64,000 bases of DNA, taken from Gautieria morchelliformis (taxonomy: Eukaryota; Basidiomycota; Agaricomycetes; Gomphales; Gomphaceae). A program made the translations under genes and the position numbers. The notes below the pieces were generated by a model, which worked only from the letters and a program-made list of their open reading frames with translations, had not been told where the DNA came from and searched no databases. The DNA is taken from assembly GCA_015179125.1 (NCBI GenBank), contig WHVA01000034.1, positions 248,001 through 312,000 on the forward strand. The letters run 5' to 3'. Position 1 is the stretch's first letter; every line of letters starts with the position of its first letter. This document shows positions 22,904-35,180 of this stretch, one piece after another.

Positions 22904-25900
22904 ATGTCGAGTAGCAACAACACGTACAAGATCGACCCCTTGAACGGGGATAACTACGTGGCGTGGCGCCGGCGGCTCGAGTGGATACTCGATGACTTAG
23001 ATCTGTGGGACGTGGCTATCGGCAGGGAGACGGAACTGAGACCGGCAGATGCCGACAACGTCACTGCAACCGAGCAGCAGGAGATCGATGATTGGAGAAG
23101 GAAGGACAAGAAAGCTAGAAAAGAGATTTGCCTCAGAGTTGCCGATGAACAACTAGTTTACATCAATCAGACGATGTCTGCGTTTGCTGTATGGACAAGT
23201 CTACAAGCAATATTCGAATATGAGGGAGCAGTGGGGATTGTAAATCTCCGAAGAGACTTCTTCCGGACGCTTGCCGAGGACGGCGCAAACATGGAGGAGC
23301 ACGTACGCAAGCTCCGCGGCATTCAACAGGAACTGAATGCGCGGGGGCATTACATCAGTGACACCGAGTTCTCGAACACGTTGCTGACGTCATTACCAGA
23401 TTCTTGGTCGGCGTTTATTACGGCAGTAAACGCCAGTGGAGCCGGGACAACAGCTGATATATTAATAGCTCGGGTCCTCGATGAGGATCGAGCACGGAAA
23501 GCTGGATCGGCATGGCAGACGGCGCTTAAGGCGCAACAACGTCACAGGACCAGGAAAGATGACTCAGGAGCAACAAAGGGAAAGTGCCGAAATTGCGGCA
23601 AGAAGGGTCATTACGTGAAGGACTGTTGGGCGAAAGGTGGCGGCAAGGAGGGCCAAGCACCGAAATGGTTCAAATCAGGGAACAAAGAAACAGTCAAACA
23701 AGCAGAAGAAAAGGACTTTGCATTTGTATCTAAGGAGGTAGCATACAGTGCTATATCCGCATCCGACTGGTTAGCCGATTCAGCGGCAACAACACACATA
23801 GCTAGAAGCCGAAATGATTTCGCTAGCTATGCCGAGGAACCATCAGAAATCGAAGGAATTTCACCCGGTGCGGTACTACATACACAAGGCCGAGGCACTA
23901 TATACATGGAATTCAAGATCGGCGCCAAGACGAACACGATTGAGCTACGTGACGTCAAACACGCACCAGATGCGCCGAACAACCTTATCAGCGTAGGGCG
24001 TTTAACTGATAAGGGTAACACGGCCACATTTTCAGGCACCGGCGTCGAATTCAAATCACGCGCCGGAGTTACCTTCGCACAGGGACAGAAGCGCGGGCGG
24101 CTATTCTGTATGAAGGCACGGGTCACTCGATCAGTCGAGGCACGGGACTTTGCCGCAGCGGCAAAGGGACGGTCATGGGACAAATGGCACAGGATACTAG
24201 GGCACGTCAATATAAACTCCATAAAGTTGTTGAAGTCTAACGATCTAGTCACCGGACTTGAGATCGACGAGTCAACCGAGCCGAGCCAGTGCAAGGCATG
24301 CATACAAGGCAAGCGGCATGTGGAGCCATTCCCCAAAAGAGCCGAGGACACTGTAGAACAGGTCGGTGACCTGACAGTATCCGATGTATGGGGACCTGCC
24401 CAGACCGAGGGACCATCGCGTGAGAAATACTTTTATTCTTTCACAGACATCAAATCGAGGTACACCGTAATCTATTTTGGGAGCACCAAAGATGAAGCGC
24501 TCAGACACTTCGAGACGTACAAGGCATTCCTCGAGACCCAAACAGGTCAGAAACTGAAGAGGTTTCGCTCGGATAATGGAGGAGAATATGTCAATAAAAA
24601 TTTCAAGGAATTTTGTGCAAAATATGGCATTATCATGGAGACCACAGCTCCATACTCCCCAGCCCAGAATGGAATTGCCGAACGACTCAACCGGACCTTA
24701 CTCGAGCACGCACGGGCAATGATGTTTGCCAAGAACCTGCCAAAAATACTCTGGCCCGAGGCCGTGGCTTACGCGTGTTATATCAAAAATCGATCACCCA
24801 CGCGAGCGCTTGGAGATGACGCAACGCCGTTCCAAGCACTATTCGGCAAGAAGCCGAACATAGCACGTCTAGAGGAATTCGGGACAAATTGCTGGGTTAT
24901 GGTGCCGGATCAACGTCGAGTCAAACTTGATCCAAAGGCAGAAGAGCATATATTCGTCGGAGTAGCAGAACATGCAAAAGCCTGGAGGTATTACAATAAA
25001 GCCTCAAAACATGTTCAAATTTCAAGAAATATTACATTCGACGAAAACGACAACAAACTCTACCCTATCCCAGATAACGACGATGACGACACGGCACCAC
25101 TCGAGGGGGAGCACTCACCGCGCGAGCATGTGCCGGACCCGATCACATCTACCCCACAGACGTCATCACCCCAGACAACACCCGTTCCTGATTCACCTGA
25201 ACAAGCGCCAGCTCCACAGATTCGACGGAGCGCGTGTATCACTCAAAGACCGGATTACTGGAAGCTGAATAATTCAGGACGCACCGAGCAGGTTTACATA
25301 ACGAGAGAAATCGTCACTGAACCTGAGAATTACAGAGCAGCGGTATCACGTGATGATGCGCCGATCTGGGAGAAAGCGATGGAAATTGAAATGGACCAAC
25401 ACAAGACGTTAGGAACATGGGAGCTAACAGAACTACCACCCGGACGAGTAGCTATCGGTTGCCGATGGGTATACGCTGTCAAAACACAACCGGACGGACA
25501 ATTCGATAAGGCTAAAGCAAGGATTGTGGCTCAAGGATTCACACAGAGGCCAGGGATGGATTACTACGAGATAACCTCACCCGTGGTCAAATTCGATTCA
25601 CTACGTGTTCTATTAGCGATCGCAAACACACTCGATTGGGAAATCGAAATGATGGATGTCAAAGGCGCCTACCTCAATTCAACTATAGATGAGGAGATCT
25701 ACATGCGCCAGCCCGACGGTTTTGACGATGGATCTGGACGCGTTCTAAGAATATACAGAGCGCTCTACGGACTCAAGCAATCGGGGCGAGCTTGGCATCA
25801 GCGCTTACGCAAATTACTACTCGATCTCGGCTTCCATCCAAGTACAGCCGATGAATGCGTCTACATCAGACAAGATAAGGATTCAATCGAAGTCATATCG

Positions 25901-26926
25901 GTATATGTGGACGACTTTGGACTATTTGCTGACTCCAAAGGAGGGATGATTAAGCTCAAGGGGGAGCTTCATGGGAAATTCCCTTTAACAGATTTAGGAG
26001 AAATGAAGAAAATCTTGGGAATTAGAGTTGAGAGGAATAGGGATGAGGGAACACTGATCATGTCACAAGGGCATTACATCGACATCATACTCGATCGATT
26101 CAACATGACAACGGCACATTCCGTATCTACACCTCTGCATAAAATGATCAAACTCACGACACCCATGGACTCAACAGGTCCAACTGCCGAAGTACCCTAT
26201 GCCAAGGCGATCGGATCACTCATGTATGCAGCACTCAGCACGCGACCTGATTTGGCCTTTACAGTACAACATCTGAGCCAATTCACTACCACTTACGGAA
26301 CCGAGCACTGGACGGCGATCAAGCACGCGCTCAGGTACCTCAAGGGGTCACGTGACGACGGCATAATCTTCCGACGAGACGCTGGTCTCGACCTCGAAAT
26401 ATTTGTCGACTCGGATTATGCTAATAGAAATGACGCACTATCTATTAGTGGCTATGTAGCTATACTAGGAGGGGGAGCTATCGCATGGAGCTCGAAGAAG
26501 CAGCGAACGATCGCACTATCTACCACGGAGGCCGAATACATGGCACTTACCGAGGGCGCCAAGCAATTAATCTGGCTGAGGCGTTTTATCGAGGAACTAG
26601 GAATCGATCAAACCCAGCCCACGTCACTTCGATCAGACAATCTAGGCGCCATTACACTATCGCATGACGCAACGTATCATGCGCGTACCAAACACATCAA
26701 TGTCGCATATCATTTCATCCGTGAGAAAGTGGTCTCTCACGAGGCATCACTTACATACGTACCGACGAAGGAGAACGTAGCGGACATATTTACAAAGGGA
26801 CTAGACATGCATCAACATAGGTATCTATTAGGGAAATTAGGATTTTGCCGAAGGGACTTCTCGCTGAGGGGGAGTGTTAGTAATCGGGACGATGACACCG
26901 CCGAGGCAGAGGCGGCACGCATTTAG
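22904..26926 (+). CDS. Copia Gag-Pol polyprotein, 1340 aa
   Basis: One frame holds all copia parts in the usual order. Gag N-terminal part (residues 1-210). CCHC knuckle CRNCGKKGHYVKDC (about 228). Aspartic protease block DWLADSAATTHIA (about 287). Integrase zinc-binding motif WHRILGH to CKACIQGKRH (about 428-470). Integrase core with TVSDVWGP, FRSDNGGEYV and SPAQNGIAERLNRTL (about 490-600). Reverse transcriptase with MMDVKGAYLN, LYGLKQSGRAW and YVDDFGLF (about 830-1110). RNase H with IFVDSDYA, TTEAEYMAL and LRSDNLGAI (about 1160-1280). Gag and Pol in one frame without a shift is common in fungal copia elements. The frame runs a little into the 3' LTR. Confidence 0.95.
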   Translation: MSSSNNTYKIDPLNGDNYVAWRRRLEWILDDLDLWDVAIGRETELRPADADNVTATEQQEIDDWRRKDKKARKEICLRVADEQLVYINQTMSAFAVWTSLQAIFEYEGAVGIVNLRRDFFRTLAEDGANMEEHVRKLRGIQQELNARGHYISDTEFSNTLLTSLPDSWSAFITAVNASGAGTTADILIARVLDEDRARKAGSAWQTALKAQQRHRTRKDDSGATKGKCRNCGKKGHYVKDCWAKGGGKEGQAPKWFKSGNKETVKQAEEKDFAFVSKEVAYSAISASDWLADSAATTHIARSRNDFASYAEEPSEIEGISPGAVLHTQGRGTIYMEFKIGAKTNTIELRDVKHAPDAPNNLISVGRLTDKGNTATFSGTGVEFKSRAGVTFAQGQKRGRLFCMKARVTRSVEARDFAAAAKGRSWDKWHRILGHVNINSIKLLKSNDLVTGLEIDESTEPSQCKACIQGKRHVEPFPKRAEDTVEQVGDLTVSDVWGPAQTEGPSREKYFYSFTDIKSRYTVIYFGSTKDEALRHFETYKAFLETQTGQKLKRFRSDNGGEYVNKNFKEFCAKYGIIMETTAPYSPAQNGIAERLNRTLLEHARAMMFAKNLPKILWPEAVAYACYIKNRSPTRALGDDATPFQALFGKKPNIARLEEFGTNCWVMVPDQRRVKLDPKAEEHIFVGVAEHAKAWRYYNKASKHVQISRNITFDENDNKLYPIPDNDDDDTAPLEGEHSPREHVPDPITSTPQTSSPQTTPVPDSPEQAPAPQIRRSACITQRPDYWKLNNSGRTEQVYITREIVTEPENYRAAVSRDDAPIWEKAMEIEMDQHKTLGTWELTELPPGRVAIGCRWVYAVKTQPDGQFDKAKARIVAQGFTQRPGMDYYEITSPVVKFDSLRVLLAIANTLDWEIEMMDVKGAYLNSTIDEEIYMRQPDGFDDGSGRVLRIYRALYGLKQSGRAWHQRLRKLLLDLGFHPSTADECVYIRQDKDSIEVISVYVDDFGLFADSKGGMIKLKGELHGKFPLTDLGEMKKILGIRVERNRDEGTLIMSQGHYIDIILDRFNMTTAHSVSTPLHKMIKLTTPMDSTGPTAEVPYAKAIGSLMYAALSTRPDLAFTVQHLSQFTTTYGTEHWTAIKHALRYLKGSRDDGIIFRRDAGLDLEIFVDSDYANRNDALSISGYVAILGGGAIAWSSKKQRTIALSTTEAEYMALTEGAKQLIWLRRFIEELGIDQTQPTSLRSDNLGAITLSHDATYHARTKHINVAYHFIREKVVSHEASLTYVPTKENVADIFTKGLDMHQHRYLLGKLGFCRRDFSLRGSVSNRDDDTAEAEAARI

Positions 26927-27096
26927 CCGGAGGTTCGAGATCGCTCTCGACCCCGGGTTGCTGGTGCACCGGCATCGCATCGGCACAGCAGCTCGAAGAG
27001 ATTGGTAATACAATGGACATCATATTTTGTATATAAGGCAGAACGATCTACTTGAGATCGTAATATATCAGACTATTATATCTCCTTCGTCCCACA
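26875..27096 (+). repeat. 3' LTR of the whole copia element
   Basis: The same 222-bp sequence as the 5' LTR, with about three differences. It is preceded by GAGGGGGAG, a polypurine primer tract for plus-strand synthesis. Confidence 0.9.
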
Positions 27097-27101
27097 AGTT
27101 A

Positions 27102-27967
27102 TGCTTGCAATATGGTCAAACATGCAATTTCATGCTCGTCAGACATACACGCCAAGCAAGGCACCATCGCAAGAGATGCTGGCACATCGACTATATAACC
27201 ATGTCCGCCACACGAGGTTATTCATTCTGTGGTACTTACGCATACATCAGCCTGAACCAAGGGTCACATACAGATCATTCCGAGCAACAAATGGCTGCCA
27301 TAATCCGCGTAGAGGAAACTATGGCCAGGGAAGCATGGACGGTTCCGCGGTGAGGTGCTCATGCTGTACTAAGGAACGTCATGGTTTTCTTGGACTTGTA
27401 CCGGCCTGGTATTATCAAGCCAGGTGAGGCCAGCCCAGGCTTAATGGAGTGATGATGGGTCAGGACGGCGACTGCAATGAGGACAATGATAGAATCGATG
27501 GATCCAAGGGGATGGGATCACAACAATACGATCAATCAAAAGAAAATGAAACTCTGTTCTGCTCTGCTGCTGATTGGCTGTATCATTATGAGTATGCGGT
27601 ATCTCCTTTCTGTTTTTTTTTTTTTTTCATCATTTTATGCGACCTCAGGGAGTCCTATGGTGGTCGCTACCTATGAATTGGGTGGGCCTTCCTCCTCACT
27701 CCCTGAGGGGTGGCTGCACCAATGACGGTCCTGCACCCCTGTCGGCCTGGTCTCCTTGAGGCCGTTTGCTGCCCCACCCTCTTGTGAGGTAAGGCAGTCT
27801 GTCTCTCCTATTTGTTGAGAACATGTGATATGTCTAACATGGTAAGTACTCAGCCACCTGAGCGAGCCTGCACGACATGTGAAAGCGCCGCAGCTGAAAA
27901 GAAATAAAAGAGGAAAGCCTGTGACGTGGTGCCATGCTACCTTGGCCATCATGGTGGGCCTGATCCT
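27102..27967. other. No gene recognised
   Basis: Frames on both strands are short and without known motifs. There is a run of T (27610-27627). This may be host spacer between two insertions. Confidence 0.4.
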
Positions 27968-27972
27968 TCCAT

Positions 27973-28468
27973 TGTTGGGTGCATTGATGCTCCTGCACCA
28001 AAATCAAGCATAATATATCCAATTTGTTGTGTGCTTTCTCAATTTCTTCTCATTTTGTTCTTGTATTATGCATCCATTTCTCTGGTTATTTTCGAAATTT
28101 TCCACTCACTCCCTGTCTCTCTATTTCATTTTGTTATTCCTACTTTCACAAGCGGCTGCACCCAGCGGAGTCTGAAATGACTTCGACGCGCGAGCTCTTG
28201 GGCGCTAAAGGGCCGGGTAGTAGTACATGCGCAGTGAAACAGTTTTCCCCTCTCTCAGTGACAACTAAATTCACTGAGAGAGGCAAGTAAATTAGTCTAG
28301 CATTCTTTCGATTTATTAACCTAGAAATCCTCTGTAGTGAATTGTTTTCTAGGTAGTGTATAATATATTTATAGTGACAACTAAATTCACTGAGAGAGTG
28401 AATTGTTTTCTAGTCTATTCTTTTGAGCAACAAGTCCATCCTACTGCCTATAATTCCTGTCCTCTACA
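27973..28468 (+). mobile_element. Solo LTR, family A, TSD TCCAT
   Basis: A 496-bp LTR runs from TGTTGGGTGCATT to GTCCTCTACA and is flanked by TCCAT on both sides (27968-27972, 28469-28473). Two near-identical copies lie at 47945-48441 and 56400-56887. Inside it, CTCTCTCAGTGA and TCACTGAGAGAG form a perfect 12-bp inverted repeat around a 9-base loop (about 28252-28284), and part of this occurs again at about 28375-28398. Confidence 0.9.
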
Positions 28469-28579
28469 TCCATCCCCATGACACCAAGTCTATCCACGTC
28501 GTTGCTCGAGCTATTGGTGTGGGGGTAATGGTGGGGTACCATTGCTTTGCTCTGAGCCGCTAGTGTCTGCCTGATAGAT

Positions 28580-30390
28580 AGTCTTGTCATTAATGTGGAA
28601 TATGATAAGTGACATCACTGAAGACTCCAGCCAGCCATTTTGTGGCAGCCACATAGCATACCAGCACTCCCATTCCCTTTTTGCTCACCAGGAGCACTTT
28701 TGCTGACATTGCTTTGCTGCCCAACTTCCTTCTCAGCCTGTGTCTGGCATGCTCATGCGTGCAGCAGTCAAACAGGTAATGGTGCACAGTTTTGTCTGCC
28801 CATCCACACACTGGGCAGAGAGGTGAGGTCACCTTCTTGATCCGGTGGAGGTGACTGTTGAGTAGGACAGGCCCCACCCGAAGCTGAGTGACTAGACTTG
28901 TCTGAGCACAGGTGAACTCCATCATCACTTCATTGTACTTCCCAGAAGGGAGGGCATTGTTGATTTTAACCAGTCTGGTGTACCTGGGCAAGGCTGCTCA
29001 GCACCTCTTCCACTCTTGTCTGAGGTCCGCTTTAAAGGGTTGTTGTGCAGCAGCTATGCTGTGCAGCAGTTACCTCCCATGCAAGTAGACTGGCAACTCA
29101 CCTTCCTGGCTGCTGCTGCCCCCCAATGCTTCCTTCACTTTTGCATCTGCTGCCTCATTACCCCCCACCCAATCATGTCCTGATATCCATGCAATCCTAA
29201 GCCTGAGCTTGCACCGTCGCATCAGCCTGGCCGCTGTGTTGGCCATAGGAGGATAATCATAATGGTTATGTAATACAGCATATATGAGTATATAATATAT
29301 ACTATAAGAGTATTAATAACAACATATAGGAATATATAGTAGTATTTATAAGGAGAATAATAGATGTTATTAGATGATTCTGTATATATTTAAACATCTC
29401 GAAGATATATATACATATGAGAGAGTATTAGACTACAAGATAGAGTAACAGATACTTGGAGAGATACTTGTAACAGATATGAGTAGGAGTATTAGTATGA
29501 GTAGTTATAATGAGAGAGTATTAGACTACCATATGGAGTAATAGTAGTTGTGTAGATATTTGTAATATATATGAATAGTTATAATGATATAGTGTATATT
29601 AAAAGTGGGTAGAAAAAATAAGAAGAGACGTAAAAATTGGGAGAGGCGTTCTCGTCGGCGGAGCGGCCGCTCGGGGAGGGACAAAATAAAAATTATTTAT
29701 AGCCCAACAATAAGATTGGTGTGTACTTTCATCCTCTTCTTTTCTATAATTTGAGAATAAAATGGGTGAAGCTACAGGTAATAAAAACTTGTGAGCATCC
29801 GCCATACTATTGGCTCATTCCTGACCGAGCATCCTTTTCCTTCAACAGGAGCTCCAGCGCCAGGGTCAATCCAACTGCTTCTGCCTCATACATTGTGTGA
29901 TCAGCCAGTGACCCTAGGTGGTATCTTAGCGCTGCTATCCTTCTCCCTCCCCTGTATAGCACTGCAAGCCCCCCCACCTTTCCCTCTGCACCGGAGCCAT
30001 CCACATATATCTTCACATCCACACCATCATCTCTGTCCCCATCCTTGGAGGCCTCCCTTCTCTCTGCAATTTCCTTGCCAAAGAACTGGGCTGCATCTGG
30101 CCATTGCAGAAAGGGCAGGATCAACTCGTAGTTGTCCAGCACGAGGCTGAACCTGTGGAGTAGAAGGTGCAGAGGGGAGGGGTACCTCTTGACAAGGCAT
30201 CTCACACAGGAATGCACTGGCTGATGAAGAGGGTAGGTTTTTAGCAGAGCAATAAGTTGAGTGGCCATGCGGTGACACATGTTCTGCAGTAGGAGCTCCA
30301 CTGGCAGAATGTTGGTGTGGGCCTCCAGGATGTCTGTGGCCATCATCCTCATCACTCCCATGATGGCAATTGTGACTATCCTCTGCACCG
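28580..30390 (-). mobile_element. LINE 3' fragment, split by AT-rich insert
   Basis: On the minus strand, 30388-29815 encodes the end of a LINE RT (IVTIAIMGVMRMMATDILEA) and the start of RNase H (VKIYVDGSGAEGKVGGLAVL, MYEAEAVGLTLALELL). After the insert, 29255-28590 encodes RNase H end (LRIAWISGHDWVGGNEAADA) and the C-terminal zinc-binding motif CPVCGWADKTVHHYLFDCC. The frame is broken in more than one place, and the middle of RNase H is not seen beside the insert. It is a relative of the other two LINEs in the window but not the same subfamily. It is 5'-truncated near 30390. Confidence 0.8.
29269..29776 (+). mobile_element. AT-rich LTR-like insert (family E, short)
   Basis: TGTAATACAGCATATATGAG starts the piece and GGTGAAGCTACA ends it. 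The flanks GGTTA and GGTAA are a near target-site duplication. A longer inverted copy lies at 32561-33602. About 17 bases outside the left end are also shared between the two copies, so the true ends are not settled. It splits the LINE RNase H. Confidence 0.5.
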
Positions 30391-32560
30391 TGGGGAAATT
30401 TTATTAAATATTTAGTTTCATGGAAGGGGAACTTCAATGTTTCCTTTCTTGAAGATTTTCAGGTGATAATTTTACAATTTTGAATTTCCTGCAGCCAAAA
30501 AACTCTGACAAAATATTAAATTCTCATCCAATTTCCTGAACGAGGAAATTTTGAAGAAGTGTGGAATATCTTCAGAGTTTCCAGTTGATTTTCAAAGTCA
30601 GGCAATTTTTCCATGTCTCTAGTGCTGCAAGCTCTCCTCTGACTTCTTTCCCCACCACTGCTCAGTGACAACCTGATACAAGTGTCTTGTCACGATTGGA
30701 TTTTAGGCGTTGATATCGTGTATTAGTGAACACAGCGAATGCCCAAAGGTTCTCTTTATGCTTTCTATGAACCTCACGATTCCCCACTGCATATGCAACT
30801 CACCCTGCAAAACTTACAAGTCCGTTCTGACAGATCTTTGTCTTCACTGGTCCACCTCTTCTTCTAGCCCAAGCGTGTGGTGAGCCCCTCAACCAAGCAG
30901 AGTGTCTTCTGCTCTCAGCACCTCTCATATGCAGATCCTTTTCCACTGAGCTTCCAGATGCAGGAGACCCCTTTTTGGACACAAGAGCCACAATTTCCCT
31001 CCTGCAGTTCTGCATCCAGATCTTCCACTTCTTGTGCACCCTCTTCTTGCCCACCTTCTGCACCTCAAGGCGGCATATTTTTTTGGCCTTCACCACCCAC
31101 CACTTCACAAGCTTTGTGTTCAGCATCATTTCTGTCTCCTCCAGCAGTGACACCTGTTTGACCCTGTCCTTGGACATTGGAGTATCTTCCTGTCAGATGA
31201 CAACCCTCATCCCCTTTGATTGCCTTCATTCCTCCTTTCATTGTTTCCATTTCCTTCTCTATGGCCTACCATATCACCACTTCCCCCCTTCCATATCTCT
31301 TGCCTCCACTGAGCCTATTTCCCTTTCATCGTGTTGCTTATATCAGGACCAGTAGGAACTATATAGTTAGCACTTAGGTAAGGGGATCCTCACCCAATTC
31401 TCTTTGGATCCCCTCCAACTTAGGCGCACAACTTGATTGTATATATAGTTGCAGCCAACCAAACACAAGAAACTTTGTATTTTGAGATTGCAACTTTTCT
31501 CTGCCAAACTGAGTTCAGAAATGGATTCAGCACCTTGGAATATGTTGAAAACCATTTTTTCTGGGATTTTCCCATGGCTTTTCAAGGTGGCACAAATTTT
31601 TGACAGCTTTGCAGGGTTTCCTACCACTTCAGGTTGGTGTGATGCATCAGGAATTGGTATGGCTGTCATAGTTGCATGATGTGCACCTATCAAATTTCAT
31701 TCTTTTTGAGTGTTTTGTGGTCAAATTTGAAATAGTATTTTCTCATCCTTGCCCACCATGAGTCAACTGCAGCCAAATTGTGGTGAACTGCCATTAGTCC
31801 GACATGACAACCTTAACTAAACAATGCAAGGCCCAGTTTCCCTGATGCAACCCATGATTACCCACAAGTTAATGTTTGGGCTAAATACTATATTAAAGAT
31901 AGGCCTTCAAGCTTCAAGCTTCATGTACCTGCTTTGCAAGTGGTACATACATAAAGGATGCTGCAAGTGGATCTCACTCCATCCCCATTATTACCATTAT
32001 ACATGACTTGGGTATCATGGTAAACATGGCATCTTGTACTCCCAGGAGGGCTGTAATTTTTGACTGGAAATGAAGATCTTTCAAGGATGAATACATATTT
32101 CCAACTGCAGGTGTGCAGATTCCTATCATATTATACCCCCTTGCCGGCTCATAACTATAGTCTTGCGGTGGTCTTCCTTACTTTTCCTCGCTCTCCAGCG
32201 TGTGTGCCCATGTTAAGATGGTATGTCATACTAAGACTGAGCTCTAAGAGTTGAGCCAAGGTTCAGAACAGAGGGCTTGGCTTCAACTTTGTAGGTTGCA
32301 CCCACTCGGTGTTCCACTCTAATTTCAGGAACAGGGTTCACCTTTAAGCCGAGGATCAGAATCAATATCAGACAGGAGTGCTTAGTGTACAAGGAGCTAA
32401 GTTGATATCTGAACTGAGGAACTAGCATGCAGGATTGCGGGGTTTATAGTAAAGCAGGATGCAGGGTCAGGGACATTGATGACTGGAGCTAGTGGACAAG
32501 GGAGAATGAAGGGACAAATATATGGGAAACTAAGGCAGATGCTGGCAACCTTTTATTACA
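30391..32560. other. Gene-poor stretch with an LTR scrap
   Basis: About 30686-30745 (GATTGGATTTTAGGCGTTGA, then TATCGTGTATTAGTG) matches the inverted end of the long LTR at 59189-60432. A 125-codon minus frame (30800-31177) is Lys/Arg-rich without a motif. The block GGCTTCAACTTTGTAGGTTG near 32280 resembles the LTR family B found in the Helitrons, at low similarity. I support no gene. Confidence 0.4.
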
Positions 32561-33602
32561 TGAAGCTTCACCCATTTTATTCTCAGATTATAGAAAAGAA
32601 GAGGGTGAAAGTATCTGGCCATTTTATTGTTGGGATATAAATAATTCTACAATTGTCCCTCCTGAGTGGCAGCTCCGCCAACAAGAACACCTCTTTTTAT
32701 TTTTACACATCTTCTTATTTTTTCTACCAACTTCTAATATGCACTATATCATTATAACTGTTCATATTAATACTCCTTCTCATATATATTACAAATATTG
32801 ATCCAACTACTATTACTTCATATTGTAGTCTCTCTCAGTATAACTATTCATACTAATACTCCCACTCATATCTGTTAGAACTATCTGTCCCCAAGTATCT
32901 GTTACTCTATCTTGTAGTCTAATACTCTCTCATTTGCATATATTGTTATTGGAGGAGGAAAGGACAGTTTCAATCAGGACAATCTCATTTCTCATTTTTC
33001 TTATCACTCACCTTATGTTCCCATCATTCCAAGTCGAGTTGAGGCGCAGACATGCGTGCCACTGAGTTAAGAGTCCATTTTCATGCCTACTATCGAGTTG
33101 AGTCGTCATTCCACAGGTCTGACATCATTTATGAAGAGATTAGCCACATAGGAGCTATTGCATCACTATTAACATCATTATGCTCCTATCCCCTAAGTAG
33201 CATCATATTTCACATGATTATTACTCCTCACACATGATTATTTCCTCCTATCCTATACTGCTTAAATACTTGGACTTTACACTAGAATAAACTAGCGACT
33301 TTACAATCTTTTTCCTTCACAAGCTTCGAGTTTATAGCTGCACTGGATTATTTTCGTTTCCTCCTCATTCTCAACCTCAGAACTTCAAACTATAAATCCC
33401 AATTCTTATTCCACTATTATCATTCTAAAGCTACCACCACTCGACCCTGCCGCTGCAATATTATACATATCTCTGAGATGCTTAAATATATACAGAATCT
33501 TCTAATAACATCTGTTATTCTCCTTATAAATACTACTATATATTCCTATATTGTTATCAATACTCTTATAATATATTATATACTCATATATGCTGTATCA
33601 CA
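32561..33602 (-). mobile_element. AT-rich LTR-like element (family E, long)
   Basis: Read on the minus strand it starts TGTGATACAGCATATATGAG and ends GGGTGAAGCTTCA. The outer parts match the short copy at 29269-29776; the middle (about 32935-33480) is unique to this copy. It has no coding frame. Family and ends are uncertain, and no clear TSD was seen. Confidence 0.5.
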
Positions 33603-35123
33603 TGACCTTTTTGATTATCCTCCTAACTAAGAAGGGGAATCAGGGGTGATGGACAAGTATGAAGGGAAACCAAGGAATGCCAAGTGAACCCAAGGGTTCC
33701 CAAGCGAGTACCAAAGCTGAGGAATCTGTATACAGTGCACTCACTCATACAAAAATGGATGATCAATATTTTCATGAAGTAATAATAAATTACAAACAAG
33801 AGTCAAATTTGAAGAATCATAGCATATATAATGGTTTTTTGACATTATGGGTGGGCAGAGGGTGTAGATAGCCAAATATTCGATGCAACTAATTGCAGAG
33901 CACTGCAATAAATTGGTAGGTTGGAAAGGTGAGAACAGGATAGTTAATGAAGCCTCTGCACCTGGATTGCTGAAGGGTTTGTATTGGAATTGCAGTTATG
34001 ATGCATTAGCTTTGATGCTGTCACCAAACTGTGCCATTCTTCTGGACTCTACCAAGCCATTAACCAGTGGGTGAAGGAGACACTAACTGCTCACTGGAGA
34101 CAATAGGTTCTGCCATTTCTACATCTCCAGGACTTCCCATTGCCCAAGGAAACTCATCCATCTCTATCCCAGCAGGCCCAGCCTCTTCATGCTGGCTTTC
34201 CTGAACAGCCACATCATCCTCCAAGGCCTCGGCACTAGCAGCCTGGCTCAAGGGTGGGTTCCCAAATTCAGTCACTATGGCATTGTGAATACTTTCTCTG
34301 GCAGCTTGGAAGGTGGAGAATGAAAGAGTAGGGAATGAAGGGCTGTGAAGTTGACTGTGTCTCTCTTGAAGAGTTAGGTGGAAGCGGCAGACAATAATTG
34401 TTGACAAGCTGTATGTCCACTGTTAGTACAAACATGTCCTTCTTTATAAATTGGTGAGAATATACCTGTTCTGAAGAATGTTTAAGATGCCAGCAAGGCT
34501 TGGCTTTATATCATGAAGGAGCTGATATTAGCCATTTTATTATCATGATCAATACCTTACATACCCATAATGTCTGAATTGTGAGAGAACACCAAGTAAA
34601 CTCTGAAGCTCAACAGATTTATAAGTGACAATACCTTTGTTGTGATAGTATCAGCCAGAGTAATTGTAAGCATAAATCTGAATGAATCAGATATATGAAA
34701 TATCATAGGAACAATATTCCATACCCATACTGACAAAGCCTTACCTGTGGATTAGTGACATATCCACAGATATAAGCAATATGTTGTATACTCACCTTGG
34801 TAAATCACTAGACTAATGAGTGAGTTCTTATCTTGAACTTCACCTTTCTTCCAAGTCTTCAGGGTTTCAATTGAGCTCTGAATGGTTACCACCACAACTC
34901 CAGTGTCAAAAAGGATTATAGCAACACCAGAGATAGTAGACCCTGTCAAATGTATTCAGAGGCAGATTGGGCAAGTCTGGGCATCTATATCTTACACCTG
35001 GAGAATTTTTTAGTATAAATTACACTATGTGATGGGTGCCGCTGACAAATAATATTACGTAAAAATTAGGTCAGCGGCGAGCGGCGCAGCCGCGAGCAAT
35101 GAACGCTGCGCAGCAGCGTCCGT

Positions 35124-35180
35124 GGTCACGTGACCCGTTCACGCATGGTCCGTGCACAACACGCGCGTGCGGTATATAAA
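35124..35180 (+). promoter_or_regulatory. GGTCACGTGACC palindrome and TATA box of H1
   Basis: The 12-bp palindrome (35124-35135) contains an E-box core, CACGTG. It stands about 40 bases before TATATAAA (35173-35180). The same pair is found in H2 (38916-38927; TATAAAGG 38986-38993), and the palindrome alone in H3 (42516-42527). It could be a promoter or a binding site used in transposition; neither is shown. Confidence 0.5.

Larger units (their letters stand above)
22603..27096 (+). mobile_element. Whole Ty1/copia retrotransposon, TSD AGTTA
   Basis: The element has 222-bp LTRs (22603-22824 and 26875-27096), each starting TGTTAGTAATCGG and ending TCCCACA. The 5-bp TSD AGTTA flanks it (22598-22602, 27097-27101). 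A primer-binding-like start GGTTATGGGCCCC follows the 5' LTR, a purine tract lies before the 3' LTR, and one uninterrupted polyprotein frame lies between. The two LTRs differ at about 3 of 222 positions by eye, so the insertion is recent on a genomic scale, probably well within the last few million years. It looks whole. Confidence 0.95.

Noticed and set aside
29807-30150. Plus-strand ORF of 119 codons
   Set aside because: It is the shadow of the LINE RNase H on the minus strand.
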